Shown here in pieces: positions 48,131 to 60,310 of a stretch of DNA of 64,000 bases. The stretch's first letter is position 1; every line of letters starts with the position of its first letter. Source of the DNA: Forficula auricularia (taxonomy: Eukaryota; Arthropoda; Insecta; Dermaptera; Forficulidae). The notes below the pieces were generated by a model. The model was not told the origin of the DNA, searched no databases, and saw only the letters and a list, made by a program, of their open reading frames with translations. The stretch is taken from the NCBI GenBank assembly GCA_024734495.1, contig JALMQS010000085.1:19767636-19831635 (forward strand). Reading direction: 5' to 3'. The position numbers and the translations under genes are program-made.

Positions 48131-48971
48131 GCACCGAATTCACTTAGCAGTCCGTCTCCAAAAATTACTTCAATCTTGTTAAAAATATTTTTGCAACAAA
48201 ATTAAAATTTAAAAAAAAAATAATTATAAAGCCCGAAGAAATTCCACAGTTTATTAAACGTGAATTACGTGTAGATCTGTAAACAATCGATTCAATTCAA
48301 TTATTTTCTAGTTACAAAATTTCTTTGAATTTTCTTAAGGTTGAATAGAATAACAATATTGAGTATAAGAATGCTTAGAATATACTATACTCACTGAAAG
48401 TAATAAATGAGACTGCCCAAAGTTATGTCAAATTATTGTAGGAAATTAAATTTTATATAATTTTTATTTAAACTTTTTATTCTATCTCCAGCCGTTCGTT
48501 AAATATATTTAAATGTGTTGAAGTTAACATCCACATCTGTCTAGTCTGCCTCTCGCCCATCATTTCATATTCACTCTGACCGCTCTCTCATAATGATCTA
48601 ATAAATACTATTACATTTTATATATGTTTATATTATTTACAAAGCTCCAATATACGAGATCCAAAAACATCCAATAAAATGTCCGTTTCGGCCCACAAAC
48701 ATTAGTACTTTATTTCAGTACTTTTTTAGTTTTTTCTAAATATCCTGAAAATGACTTGACCAATTTTGATGAGATTTAATATCCTAATTAAGTACCTTGG
48801 AGTCCATAAAAAAGGTTAAATGATGTTTTTAATAATATTATATTTTAAAGTACTTTTCCTTAGAGTAAAATAGTACTTTTTTAAATTCTTTAAAATTTAT
48901 TCATTTGATGGGTTTAATCGAGGGGTGAGCCGTGACCTAATATGTTGTACACCTTATTCCTCTTGTACTTT
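48131..48971. other. AT-rich intronic DNA
   Basis: No gene was recognised. Phrases near 48690-48720 (agtacttt, cggccca) recur around 56530. Confidence 0.35.
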
Positions 48972-49064
48972 CAAATATTTCCAAGTACTTCCAAATATTT
49001 ACAAGCACTTCCAAATATTTCCAAGTACTTCCAAATATCTCCAAGTACTTCCAAAATACTTCCA
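48972..49064. repeat. 20-bp minisatellite, about 4.5 units
   Basis: The unit is close to caaatatttccaagtacttc, with small changes per copy. It gives a repetitive open frame that is not a gene. Confidence 0.85.
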
Positions 49065-50064
49065 AAGGGGTGTACACCTACTTCCAATCGCGGATCACCA
49101 CTCGGGTTTAATATAGCTCATTTAACCTTGCTTAAGTAAGAATAGATAGGCTTCTCTTTGTGAGGAAATTTTATAATTAACCATAGCAAATGCGTTGTTT
49201 TCTTATCCGTTAACTTTGCTGAAGACATAGAGGAATCGACTTAAAATCAAAAATAGCCATCGACTCTCATTTAATAATTGAATAATAACCATTCTACATT
49301 AGATTTTTGAGGTTTCGATTATTATTGGTAACCATTGCTGAATCGGCTTAAAATAAAAAATAACGATAAAAATCAATCTTTTTCAATAAATGAAATTATT
49401 TTTATTTTTATTTTTTTCTTAAAAAATAATAGCTCGACGATAATTGTTAAAAAAATATTTTTTTATTGATAATTTTAAGTTCTATAGGTAATAAAGTTAA
49501 AAGACATATTTGTACGCTAAGTTCTAAATTTTTCGACTTAAATTCAAAAAACAAAAAAAAACTACTTCATTTGAAAAATTATCAACCCTCCTGCAGCACT
49601 TGAAGGGGTTGATTTTTAAAGTCCAAATTTGAACAAAGTCATTACATTACATCACTTAAAAAATAAGTTTTTCCTGCTTACGATCATTTTAATTTCAAAT
49701 TTATTGACAACCCTAATATTTTATATATATAGGAAACTCGGGGCAGAACAGGGTACCAAGTTGAAAATATGCTTTAAAAATACAAATGGGTTAATTAAGA
49801 AAGCTGCAAATTTGTCAATGAACACATTATAATGTTATAATCACAAAAACAACAAATGTTGCAATTTTCTCCGTCCTGCCCCGAGTAAGGGTAATTATAA
49901 ATATCTACCCGAGATTTGCTCATTTAATAGTATATGATGATATGATATAGGTTGTTTATGTGAATCAATAAGAAGACATCCTCTTTGATTTACTCTTAAA
50001 AATCAACAACTCTGCTACTCTTGGCAAGGAAGTTATTTTTAAATTTTTTAATTAAAATTATAAT
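49065..50064. other. AT-rich DNA with dispersed repeats
   Basis: 49315-49375 is the reverse complement of 10550-10615. 49735-49890 (ggggcagaacagggtacc) matches 12588-12700. 49960-50030 matches 13245-13330. No gene was recognised. Confidence 0.45.
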
Positions 50065-50572
50065 ATCACATACTACTAAAGGGCATTTGTGTCTGTATGT
50101 GTTTATTTATATACTATATATTCCGTCGATCCAGGCTTCTCTGTATGTGCCTATCCCTAGAAATAATCAATCAAATAACTTCTAAACTATTGACTCTACG
50201 ACAAATTCCATTAGAAGCAAAATTGTAGAGGATGTAATTTTTGACATTATTTTTGTTTAAAAAATTTGGAAAATAACCATCCAACATGGGGTGGGTCAAA
50301 AATGAAAATTCTAGCCCTTGGAGCAAACTCAACCAAATTTTGTATACATAATATGTGGGCCACTAGAAGGCTAGAAATTCAAAAACTAACCATCCAAATG
50401 AGAAGAGGGTCAAAAAATGAAAATTCTTGCCCTTGGACCAAACTCAACAAAATTTTCAGAGTGATTGTTGGTGGAGTAGGGTAGAGGGTTTAGAGAGCGA
50501 GTTATGGGATCGAGGGGAATGAGGTCCTGGGGGCGTTGTTTAGCAAAGGCTGAAGGCGGGCTACGCAGCTAG
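50065..50572 (+). mobile_element. Helitron-like non-autonomous element, copy 2
   Basis: Starts A|TCACATACTACTAAAGGG with a following atttgtgtctgtatgtg and ends GGGCTACGCAGCTAG|T, matching Helitron rules (5' TC, 3' CTAG before T, no target duplication). A short GCTG...CAGC hairpin precedes the end. Aligns along its length with 20887-21420. No helicase is present. Confidence 0.55.
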
Positions 50573-52315
50573 TTTTCTATTAAAATCTTAGATATTATGA
50601 CCATAGAATTGTATTTTTTTAATATATATGGTGCCGCCAGTTGATTTTCTGAAAAAATTCTGTTTTTTTCTTAAAAAAAGACACTCACATCTTTGTTTTA
50701 ATTAGGTAGCTGAATGGTGAAATATTTTTTTCTGCTTAAGCTAATTTTTTTATTTACTTTCAAAGTGAATGTAGTAAAAATTTTTTGTTTTTCTTATATG
50801 TTGCATGTTAGAGAGAGTTTTGTCTCGAGGGTTAAACTAACTGCCCGGCAAGCAGGTTAGTGCTCGAGTTGAACTTCCGGGGGATGAAGCACTCTCACAT
50901 GCAATAGAAAAATATTTTATGCTAAAATTTTAAATATTGTGACCATAGAATTTTGTTTTTTAAATTAATTAATTTCCGAAGTGTAATAGCTTTACATATA
51001 CTATCGGGAACTAAGCATCTAGTATAGGATTGAAAATGGAAATTGAATCCATTTTGGTATTCAGTGTAGTACTCAAAGGGTTCAAGGGTCTGCATAAAAA
51101 GACAGAGGTCATAATTTGCCTTGCAATAACGATCCACTCTCTTGGCCCGAAAAGTTCACTTGGGAAAAAATCACAATGTTGATAATGATATATTACTCCT
51201 TCCTCCAAAGTCGCTATAAGAACACTTCCACTTACCAGCGACGATAGCATCTAAATTGAACTCTTACGTGTCTCATAAAATGTTTCTGCCTCAAAATGAC
51301 CATTGCTTGGTGTTAGTACAATGTTCCCAGAGCGTGAAAAGGAAAAAAGAAACACACCGGCCATCCATAAATCTCTTCCAATTTCCTTCACAGATTTGTT
51401 CTAATACACAATCAATCGATCATAAAATAAATAAGAAAGACGAGTTGAAAGTGAGCTGAGCTACTTTATTTTTCGAATAGTAGACAAAGTAGAAAACAAT
51501 AGAAAGATCAACATCTGATTTCCCACACACGAACCGCCCAATTCAATAAATCAAAGAGGAGGTAGGAAAGTAGAAAGTAGACCCCATGGGATAGCCTACC
51601 GGAGATGTTTAAAGGACCGACTGTGTACACCCCAGGGGCGCTAATAATATCTATTTTGGAATCAAATACTTTTTGCTTCAATGTGAGTCAAGAAATAAAA
51701 AGCTAGTAATTTTGTTTAACAAATCAATTATTTACAAATAAATCAAAATTAGCCAAAGATTTTGGAAATGTAAAAATGTCTATAGATAAAGGAAGTAAAG
51801 CAATTACGCAATTAGTTCTTAAATGGGTGATCATCTAATTTCTAAAACAATATTTGTGTAGGAGTCGCAATCCCTGTTGGACTGCTTGTATTGTAATTAA
51901 TGTGATTGCTGCAACCTAACACAACAGTGCGGTTTGAAAAACAGACAAAGAAATACTGCTCCGGAGAGCAAAAATTTAAATAGATTATTTATATGTAATG
52001 GGAAATAAAAGATACACTATTAAAAAAAATGTAAATTTACTACCTATATGTTTACAATACAAATAGGAAATTTACAAGATTGTCTATAGTAAAAAAAAGT
52101 TATATATTATATTGGTATAATCACATTAACTCATTGCAAAAATACAAAAATAAATTTGAACTTTTTTCTTGTATGAATTCTTTTTCTTATAACTATAGAT
52201 ATATATTTTTGAAAAATATGTTATAAGATTACAATACTGGTATGTAATATTAGCAAAAAGTTTTGACGCTGGATATAAAATTGTTTATATCAGTGTAGAG
52301 AGAAATCTCTATATA
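50573..52315. other. intronic DNA
   Basis: Contains a hairpin-prone segment at 50828-50868 (ctcgagggttaaactaac facing gttagtgctcgag). 51470-51650 is more complex. No gene was recognised. Confidence 0.35.
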
Positions 52316-52323
52316 CATATAAT

Positions 52324-52590
52324 GAGAGCCGCCCCGTGGGTAAGAGTCCCCTGTGTACAAAAGAAATTTAGCGCCTTTTTCCATGATGTAAAATTTGTAA
52401 ATTAAACAAAATAATTAATTTTAATTCAAAAAATGTTTATATATTAATTTTCATTTTATTGAAAATTTCATGACACCTTTGCATTAATACCTATATGAAA
52501 AGTATAGCAATTATCGTGGCGACATGGCCCCCGTTCGATGAAACGCCCTTGTGCGGGGCACAACCTGCACACCCATACGCGGCGGCCCTG
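52324..52590. mobile_element. hAT-type MITE, 267 bp, 8-bp target duplication
   Basis: The ends GAGAGCCGCCCCGTGGG and CCCATACGCGGCGGCCCTG are imperfect inverted repeats. Flanks CATATAAT (52316-52323) and CATATATT (52591-52598) agree at 7 of 8 bases. Confidence 0.75.
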
Positions 52591-52598
52591 CATATATT

Positions 52599-52990
52599 TA
52601 TATTATGAACAAAAATTTATGTACATTTATTTAAGGTAAGTAAATGTTAAATTGAAAGGAAAGAACTATATAAATTTAAATGGGTTCAAGACAACAAAAA
52701 CACTAAAAAAATATGACATATAGTATATAATTAAAAGGGTACCATGTAATATAGAGAACAGTGCATTGTTAGTAGAATATTTAAGATATAAAAATTTAAT
52801 TTGATTGTTCTTAAAAATAAAACACGAAAACAATACAAAATGATAATGTTACGGAAAAACTTTTATTAATAATATATAAAGTTTATATAAAACAAACATG
52901 TACTCTCTCTCTCCCTACTCTCCTCGCAAACCAGTCCTTGTGTAATCATATGTGTGAAATTTGAACTTCCTACGATGCAATCTTAAAGTG
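52599..52990. other. AT-rich intronic DNA
   Basis: Nothing recognised. Confidence 0.4.
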
Positions 52991-54100
52991 CCCCTTTGCC
53001 ACCACGAAAATTTGGGATTTTTTTCAGATTTTGGATTATAACTCGAAAACCATGGGTCCAACGGAAAATTTTACTCTTACCAAAAGGAAAGAGCATAGAA
53101 TTTCGCGTTGAATAATTTACTAAAAAATTAAATCAGTTTAGCACTTTAGCTACAATCGATCGTCAAAGATAGGTAAGTTTTACCAACTTTTCGTAAAAGT
53201 GAATTATTCTCATTATGTGATCACAAGAAACCACTTTTCGAATTTTAGTACTGACCCCCATAATAGTTGACAATTGGCTAAAAAATGAGATTGGAAAAGT
53301 TTGATCTTAATTGGAAAACGATAACCCGTGCCGCAATAATGTCGGATCATGTCCTGTCTTGGAAAATCTGGATATCTTCAAATTTAAAAGTTTTAACAAA
53401 AAAGTAGCTCAAGTAAAACTTCAAGACAACAAAATTTCTTAGAAATTGAGATAATAATCAAGTTTCTAGGATGTGTGGTTTTCATTTTATGAATGAAAAA
53501 CTGCTATTTTTTCAACCTCATTGCGGCACGGGTTACTATTGTCTAATTAAGATGAATGATTGCCAATCTAGTTTTTTAGCCAATCGGTAACAATTCTGGG
53601 GATCAGTGCCGCAAAATTTTGAAGAAATGTTTCTTGTGACCACCTAATGAACATAATTACATTTGGTAAAAATTTGTCAAAATTGCTTATTTTGACGAGT
53701 AAAATTTTATGTAGGACGCATGATTTTCGAGTTATAAGCAAAATAGGAAAAAAATATCAACAATTTTCGTAGTTTTTAGTCCCTCAAAAATTTAGCACCA
53801 TCCAGAAACCGTCGAAAATTGATATAACTCTTATTTGTAATTTTTAAAGTCGATTAAAATTATTTTCAGCTTGTGTAATGTTCATTTTTATTGACCATCG
53901 CGCATTTTTTCGGTGGTTTTCTGTGAGAAATCATCAGTCAGCTTCAAAAGTGCATTCGCGACGAGCCGGTGCAATACACACTTGAAGGGGCACCTTAAGA
54001 TATCATTTGATTTAGTTGAGATTTTGTATTATAAATAGACTTTGTATTAGGCATCTTTTCCGCATACGCCCGTTTCAAATTTTTGATTTTTTTTCACTCC
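52991..54100. repeat. dispersed repeat block related to the 9.7-10.3, 33.2-33.6 and 37.3-38.6 kb repeats
   Basis: Shared phrases include ataactcgaaaacc, ctggatatct, agtttctaggat and ccagaaaccgtcg. It ends near ccaccctactata, resembling the TAGGGTGG end at 1963 in reverse complement, so the family could be a TA-inserted DNA element. Confidence 0.5.
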
Positions 54101-57100
54101 ACCCTACTATACAGCAGTATTTTAGAATCTTTATCTCTTCCACATATATTTTTAAAGATCTCCTTCGAAATTCAGATTCAGAGCAAAATTAAACTGTTGC
54201 CTAGTATTGGTATACATTTTAATAACGAGCGGAAAGTGTTTACCCTCTTTGCTAAATGACTATTAATAATTCTATATAAAGTATACTTCCAACAGGAATT
54301 ATATATAGTAAATATATAATTATTCTTTTTTAATGTGTTTTCGTTTAGATCAATATATAATGAGAGATTAAGTTAATTGAGATTTGATTATAAAATTTAA
54401 TAAAAAGTTTCATTGATCATTAGTTCATATCAGATTCTAAATTCAATGAGAAGTGTTTATAAATTATTTATTTATTGAAGATTGTTGTAATATCCATGTT
54501 AATAAATTGAGAATGAGTTATATATGCAGAGTGACAAATTCCAAATCTTGAACGAAAATAATTTCGTGTATTCGTGTGTTATATGTATTAATGTGAAATT
54601 TTATGGTAATTTTCAGTACTACTGAAGATAGTCTGCCAGGGGTGACCGAAACTGTTTAGTAAAGCTATCTAATTAATAATTTTAATTGTCTAAAATTACT
54701 CTAATTATTTATTTTATGTAACTGAATAAAACCTTTAATTTATAAAAATTAGATTAGTAGCTGTTAAAGCATGTATTTTTGAGATTAAACCGAACCGCCT
54801 GGCTAGTAACAGGGTATGCATTCAAATAGAACGTTCTATGTTGCAGGTTGCTTTCTCAGGCGCTATATACATATTTAACCCTACTTTTGAGTTTTAATCT
54901 GAAATTAATATAATCTTGATATTTCATGATTAAATTCTTGATTTTTAGATAAAGAAAGTTATATTCGTGATTGAGAGTAATTTATGGTGAAGTATACAAT
55001 TGTATGTGTATGGTACATTATATAATGGATTACTAATCTCTAGTTTAGCCATATCTTTATAGGAGGGTTTTTTGTTTTTCATTTTTAGTATGTTGTGCTG
55101 TGCATATCTTGGTTTTAAGTAAAATAGACACTTATGTACCAATTAGTATTATATTTAATAAATTGATGATGTTGAACTTGGCAGCATATTAGACCTCCCT
55201 ACTTATTTTGGCACGCGGTTTTTATTAATCTAACTTGGCCGATTTTTTACACAAGTGTTTTTGCAGTGAACATTTTTAACATGTTCTTAGTATGTCCAAA
55301 CTTTATCTTATTAATTACATTATAATTAAGATTTAAAAATAGATTTTCAGAATCGATGTTAAAATGAAAATTTGAAAATTTATTTTTCTATACTATTATA
55401 TATCTAACTTCATCAAAAACTATTATTAAAGAATTAATCAAATAAAATGTTTTTATTTATTTAAGACTTCTGTAAATAACGACTTTTATTCCTACGACTA
55501 GTTTAATTAATGGCTCCAATTAAAATAACCTTTAAAACGAAAAAGCCCATATTTTGGATTATATCACCAGCATGATTGCATATATCCGGGAGGTCGAGAT
55601 TAATTTCACCCTCTGCTGTGTAATATTTTCATGCTCCTGAAAATATTTTCCCTTCAAAAATATATGACCTATTTTCTTTGGTCAAATGCTAATTTAATAT
55701 TAAGCTTTATTTTTCTAAGTTCTCCCTTATCAGATAAAACAAAAAGATTAATCAAACAATATATCGCACGGTCATTTATACAAACTTATCTTGACTCATA
55801 TATTTCCGGGGTATAGGTAATTATAAATATTTCAAAATATTCACTCAAATTTTTATTTCTTAATTTTTGTAATTTTGTGTTTATCGATCATGGACGACAC
55901 ATTTCTGGGTTTATTTAAAATTTCATTTCATGTTTTAGAGGTATTAAATTATAATGAGTAGTTTTGAGGCTGGAATACCCGAAATCTAATCAGTTCTTCG
56001 TTTTAAAAATAGAAACATTTTTGCCCTCCTTTTGTATGATTTGCATCAAGCTGGGAGCATGCTCATTTAAATTCTTATAATAATAAACAACTGTGCAAAT
56101 TAATAATAGTTCCGTTTAAAAATAAATAAATAAATAAATAATATATATAAATAAATAATTTTCAAACTTAACTTTTTGACTGGTCCAGACTAAATAATTT
56201 ATTTTTTATCAAGCGAAGCCTACCTGCCGGGTAGACTTAGCTAGTATTGAGAATTCATTCAAAAATTTCCATTTTTTTTTCAATGTGTTGAAAAAGGTGG
56301 AGAAAAATTATTATCAAAATCATTTTCATCTACGATAATTTAAGAATGAAAAGGCGGAGAAAGTTCGTTTTTGGGCCTAAATCTTTGTATTTCCAATCTG
56401 AGCACTGATTATATTTTGGGTCTCTTAAAAAATTCAAAATTATTGTAAATTTTTTTTTGAGATTTTAATCCATTTCTACAGTAAAAAAAAAGGTTAAATC
56501 ATTTTCAAGAAATTTAGAAAAAAGTACTGGAATAAAGTACTAATGTCTGTGGGCCGATACGTACCAAAAACTAATCAGCGCTTAATTTTGTTAAAATAAT
56601 GGTAGGATTTAAATTTCATTTAAATTGGTTCAGCGGTGTGGAAAAAATCGTGGACAAAAAAATGGAACATACATCCGAACAGACTAAATGAAAAAATTTC
56701 ACTTTTTGGCCTCTGGACGAAAACCCATGTAATTTTTGGGAAAACTGTCACGTGATAAAATTCAACCTAAATGAATACTACAATTTGTGACTTTAATTGA
56801 GACCATGGGCTCTTTACCCGAGGACACCTTGAATTCGCGCTTGCCGCGAGACCGTATTCACAATACTTTACCCATGCTCCGCATTGGATAAAGTAAAAAT
56901 AATAATCAATAGAACAAATGTTTAGATTACATTTAAGAAATATTTTTTTAATTCGCCTATACTGTACTGAGTTTTGAAAAAGTTTCACATTTTCCTCTAA
57001 TTTATTTTTCTAAAAACTTACTCCAATGTTCTTTTAAAATATAATTATTAAACAACAAACTATATTAAAAATCAAACACAATGATATTATTGAAACTTAA

Positions 57101-58188
57101 ATATAACTAGACACCTTTTATTGATTTCAATCGAGAAAATCCAACGAACTCGGCCTCCCAAATAGTTCTAATGCGACGTTAGGTCGTTTCAAGGTTCTAA
57201 TTGGAATGCACAAGCATAAATTCCCTGTGTCGTGATTGCTTGTAGAAAAAAAAGATAGCATCAGCATTCCAAACATCAAATGAAGTTGAACACATGATTC
57301 AATTATTAGACAATGGCTAATTAGTTTTTGGATTTGGGGGGCCAAGAAGACAAAACCAGAGCGTTTCAATTGGACTTTGAAATGTTTTGGACGTTTTTCT
57401 GCTCTACTCAAAAGGATTCCCTTCCATAAACATACTAGTATGGCTTTTAATTAAATAAATAATAATTTAATAATTAATAAAAAATTTCGTTCATGATTCT
57501 ATGGATTAATTAAATTATTATAAATGTGTTTCTACTACTATAAACAGATAAATTATTGATTTTTTACCATTAAATTATAAATCAACATACGACTTTCACA
57601 TGGTTTCTCCATTATTTGAAATCAGCAACTTTCTTCATTTAAATTAATTCAATTTGGGTCTTTCCCCAAGGCGTTTTGAGAAAACCGAAAAAAGAGGAAA
57701 TTTCAAATTACCAAAAATCTTCAAGTAAAAATGTACTTCCGGTCTTTTGGTTTTAATCAAATGGGATAATTCTACTAGTCTCATGATAGCTTAAGTTTCA
57801 AATTGCAAAAGTCTGTGACTCACCATACACAGAGATATGGACGATTAAAATATTTTTTTTGCTACATGACTAATTTACTTCCCTACCTTAATTCCAATTG
57901 GAATTTATACCTACTTGATTTAGAACTTAAGATATTTGATATGTGTATAATGCCGATTATTACAAAATAAAATATTCAAGTAAAAATCAACTTCCGTTTC
58001 TTCGATTTTACCTAAAATCTTGAGGTACTATTTTAACCTCTAGATAGCCTATGTTTCATATCCCAGAGCTCTGTGCTCTTACCGTATACGAGATATGAAC
58101 CATTCAAATATTTATTTTGCGGCACCTTCTTTCTTTATTTCAATCGGATTAAAATTTATACACGACTAACAACTTGACACTTGATAAG
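54101..58188. other. long AT-rich intronic stretch
   Basis: Includes a short dispersed repeat at 56865-56910 (partner at 35842) and a more complex block at 57120-57420 with a 94-codon motif-free - strand frame. No gene, tRNA or complete element was recognised. Confidence 0.35.
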
Positions 58189-58190
58189 TA

Positions 58191-58553
58191 CAGTAGAACC
58201 TCGTTTATCCGGACTAAATGGGACCAAAGGCAAACCGGATAATCTAGATATATGAGTAAAAAAAAATCCTTAAATAAGCTAATTTGAATTTTTTACGATA
58301 AACAAAACTTGTTTATATCAAAATTACAAAGAATTGTTTAAAAAAATACATACGTTAAAAAAAATAAAATAACTTTTCACATCATTTCATTTCAAAGAAT
58401 TGGTCCACTGTCTTTTTGCGAGTTTTTGGTGAAATTATAATTACATTCTTGCTATCATAGTTAAAAATTATTATCTATGTGAATTATTAAAATAAAAATG
58501 TTTACAAATCCGATTCGGATAATCCGGAGGTCCGGATAAACAAGGTTTTACTG
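58191..58553. mobile_element. pogo/Tigger-like MITE, 363 bp
   Basis: The ends CAGTAGAACCTCGTTTATCC and GGATAAACAAGGTTTTACTG are inverted repeats of the classic pogo/Tigger type. They are flanked by TA at 58189-58190 and 58554-58555. No transposase remains. Confidence 0.9.
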
Positions 58554-58639
58554 TACACAAATTTGATATAAAATCGTTGGAGCCGTTTTTGAGAAAGGGT
58601 ATTTGAACCCACGAGAAACAATAGATGAAAAAATGACTT

Positions 58640-58720
58640 ATTCTAATTAAAAAAGACTGATGATAAAGGTCAAACCTTCGAAACCTTCGAGTCTTTAATG
58701 AATTACATTATATATCTATA
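58640..58720 (+). ncRNA. candidate type I hammerhead ribozyme
   Basis: CTGATGA (58657-58663), stem II AAGGT/ACCTT with loop CAA, CGAAAC, a short stem III region, and GTC, then tttaatgaattac. Outer flanks TAATT/AATTA can pair as part of stem I. The core consensus is intact. Belongs with the 1881-1942 copy. Confidence 0.45.
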
Positions 58721-59204
58721 TTCATTACATGGTTATGTTTATTTGCCTCAATCAGAGAACAATCTTATTGCTTTCTCTTTGTGAATCAACAAATCTGCTA
58801 CTCTCGGGAAAACAATATCTTTTTCAATTTTTGTCCTTCTCTTAAATTAAAATTCAAAGCTTGAATTTACGCCATCTAAAATATAAGCTTGATTAAAATT
58901 GGAGACAATTAACCCTTTCTTGTTCTATAATTAGATGGTTAATTTCCGAAATTCCACACCACTAAAATTTCATTCCTCAGTTAATATTATATAATCTCAA
59001 TTCCTTTATTTGTATTGTTTGTTGTTCAGATGATTCCACTTGTTATCATAGCCCGTCCCATAGCGTGATTTAGGTTCTCTGACAATGCTTTTTTTTTTTG
59101 AATCATTTTATTTATTTAAATTACTATGAGATTATGTGATCTAGATACGCTTTTTGATTATCCTAGCTGGGATAGATTGTAACGGACACTGACTCGTGTT
59201 TCAG
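58721..59204. other. intron end upstream of the second receptor exon
   Basis: 58740-58830 is a dispersed repeat (partners at 13245 and 49960). A T run at 59091-59100 and the acceptor tract precede the exon. Confidence 0.4.
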
Positions 59205-59332
59205 GGACATGTGCCATGAGGCGTGGACCCGATTGCGGCTTTCGCCCATGTTCGGCTGTATCTGCCCCAACAACCACATGAAGAAACGTTGCGACAAAAT
59301 CTTCACAGTAGTCAATCACAATCCTTGTGTTG
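59205..59332 (+). CDS. Gfrl: GDNF-receptor-like protein, internal exon (second half of the ten-cysteine domain)
   Basis: The exon is preceded by a good acceptor (gactcgtgtttcag) and followed by a consensus donor (GGTGAGT at 59332/59333). It encodes 42 complete codons that finish the domain begun at 11047-11248: DMCHEAWTRL, then SPMFGCICPNN, then KKRCDKIF and NHNPCV. The MFGCICPNN segment and the closing NPCV are the most family-like parts. It adds five cysteines, making ten in all. The incoming phase (one base completing CG|G) and outgoing phase (one leftover G) are consistent with an internal exon. The next exon is not identified; the frame soon runs into low-complexity CT-rich intron. The alternative, a processed fragment, is unlikely because both splice sites are intact. 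Confidence 0.85.
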
Positions 59333-59468
59333 GTGAGTTTGTTGGTACCAGCGCCCTTTAATCCATCACCAGATATCATTCATTCCCTTGCCTCCTCTTT
59401 TTCTCAAATAATAATCTGGCTCTTTTGGAGCTGGTCCCCTCCACCTCCTGTCTGGCCTTTCATCTCCA

Positions 59469-59518
59469 ACCCGAACCCAAACCCAAACCCGAACCTAAAC
59501 CCGAACCCACCCGAACAA
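59469..59518 (-). repeat. telomere-like C-rich hexamer array, possible G-quadruplex on the - strand
   Basis: Seven to eight units of CCCRAA/CCTAAA type (cccgaacccaaacccaaa and continuing). The - strand has more than four GGG runs with 3-nt spacers. It lies 137 bp after the second receptor exon. Confidence 0.8.
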
Positions 59519-59574
59519 CCCATCTCTCTTTTTCTTATTATCTACGTGGGCTTGGCTTCTCTCGCCTCCTCTCT

Positions 59575-59770
59575 TCTACCTCTAGCTCTCTTTCTCTCTC
59601 TATAACTTTCTATCTCTATCTCTATCATTCTCTCTCTCTCTGTCTATCTATCTCTTTCATTCTCTCTCTCATTCTCTCTCTCATTCTCTCTATCTATCTG
59701 TCTATGTATATATATATATATATATATACATATATCTATCTATAGGTTTATGTATATATTCTATAGATAT
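59575..59770. repeat. compound microsatellite (CT)n-(TATC)n-(TA)n
   Basis: Pure and interrupted CT, CTAT and TA runs. The 106-codon open frame over it is low complexity, not a gene. Confidence 0.9.
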
Positions 59771-60186
59771 ATAGATATATAGCTCTATCTCTTTCTATGT
59801 TCGCTTAGTTCAATGACAGTTAATAATAAATTTCTTGTCGGTGTTAGGTTTCTTAATTGTTTGATATCTTTCTCTTGTAAATTTTCTTTCTCTGTTGCAT
59901 AAATCTTCCTTGCTATTGCAAATGAATTAGAAATAGTCTTTCATGTGTAAAATTAAATTCTAAAAAATACTACTACTAATAATAATAATAATCTAATTTT
60001 AAGTTTCTAAATAACCTAATAAGTATTATATTTCTATCTTAATGTGCAAACTATATTAACATGAGTTAAATTTTTCAGTACACTCATACCAGACATCAAC
60101 ACACGACTACTACACCTGTTTTGAAACTTCCAATCGTTTATGATTTTTTTCATTTTTTCTAATGAAATTGAAGCATGTTTATTTTG

Positions 60187-60213
60187 TTCTCTCTCTCTCT
60201 CTCTCTCTTTCTC
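60187..60213. repeat. (CT)n microsatellite
   Basis: Near-pure CT run. A (GTTCT)n run follows at 60287-60310. Confidence 0.9.
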
Positions 60214-60225
60214 AACACCAAACAG

Positions 60226-60288
60226 GAAATATTCTCTGCAAGTTGCATGAACATTTCCACTTCTACCCTGGCACATGGAATTCTTTTT
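60226..60288 (+). other. possible but weak downstream exon
   Basis: A pyrimidine tract (CT repeats at 60187-60213) leads to an acceptor-like caccaaacag. The frame that would follow phase-correctly from the exon ending at 59332 reads GNILCKLHEHFHFYPGTW. It contains one cysteine, no recognised motif, and no convincing donor, since the sequence dissolves into TTCTG repeats. It may simply be an accident next to low-complexity DNA. Confidence 0.12.
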
Positions 60289-60310
60289 CTGTTCTGTTCT
60301 GTTCTGTTCT

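Larger units (their letters stand above)
11249..59204 (+). other. giant intron (about 48 kb) of the GDNF-receptor-like gene
   Basis: The intron runs from the GTGAGTG donor at 11249 to the tttcag acceptor ending at 59204, and splits an Arg codon inside the GDNF-receptor domain. It is inferred from the phase-compatible halves of one domain on the same strand, with no better partner exon seen in between. Large introns in developmental receptor genes often carry enhancers; here most recognisable content is transposon-derived. Confidence 0.75.

Noticed and set aside
48925..49139. Tandem repeats considered as CRISPR-like or coding
   Set aside because: Contiguous 20-bp minisatellite without spacers, in eukaryotic DNA.
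57127..57411. 94-codon frame on the - strand
   Set aside because: No recognisable family. The sequence is unique, but nothing supports coding over non-coding conservation.
59425..59745. 106-codon frame with PNPNPN and Ser/Leu-rich repeats
   Set aside because: Entirely from telomere-like hexamers and CT/TATC microsatellites.
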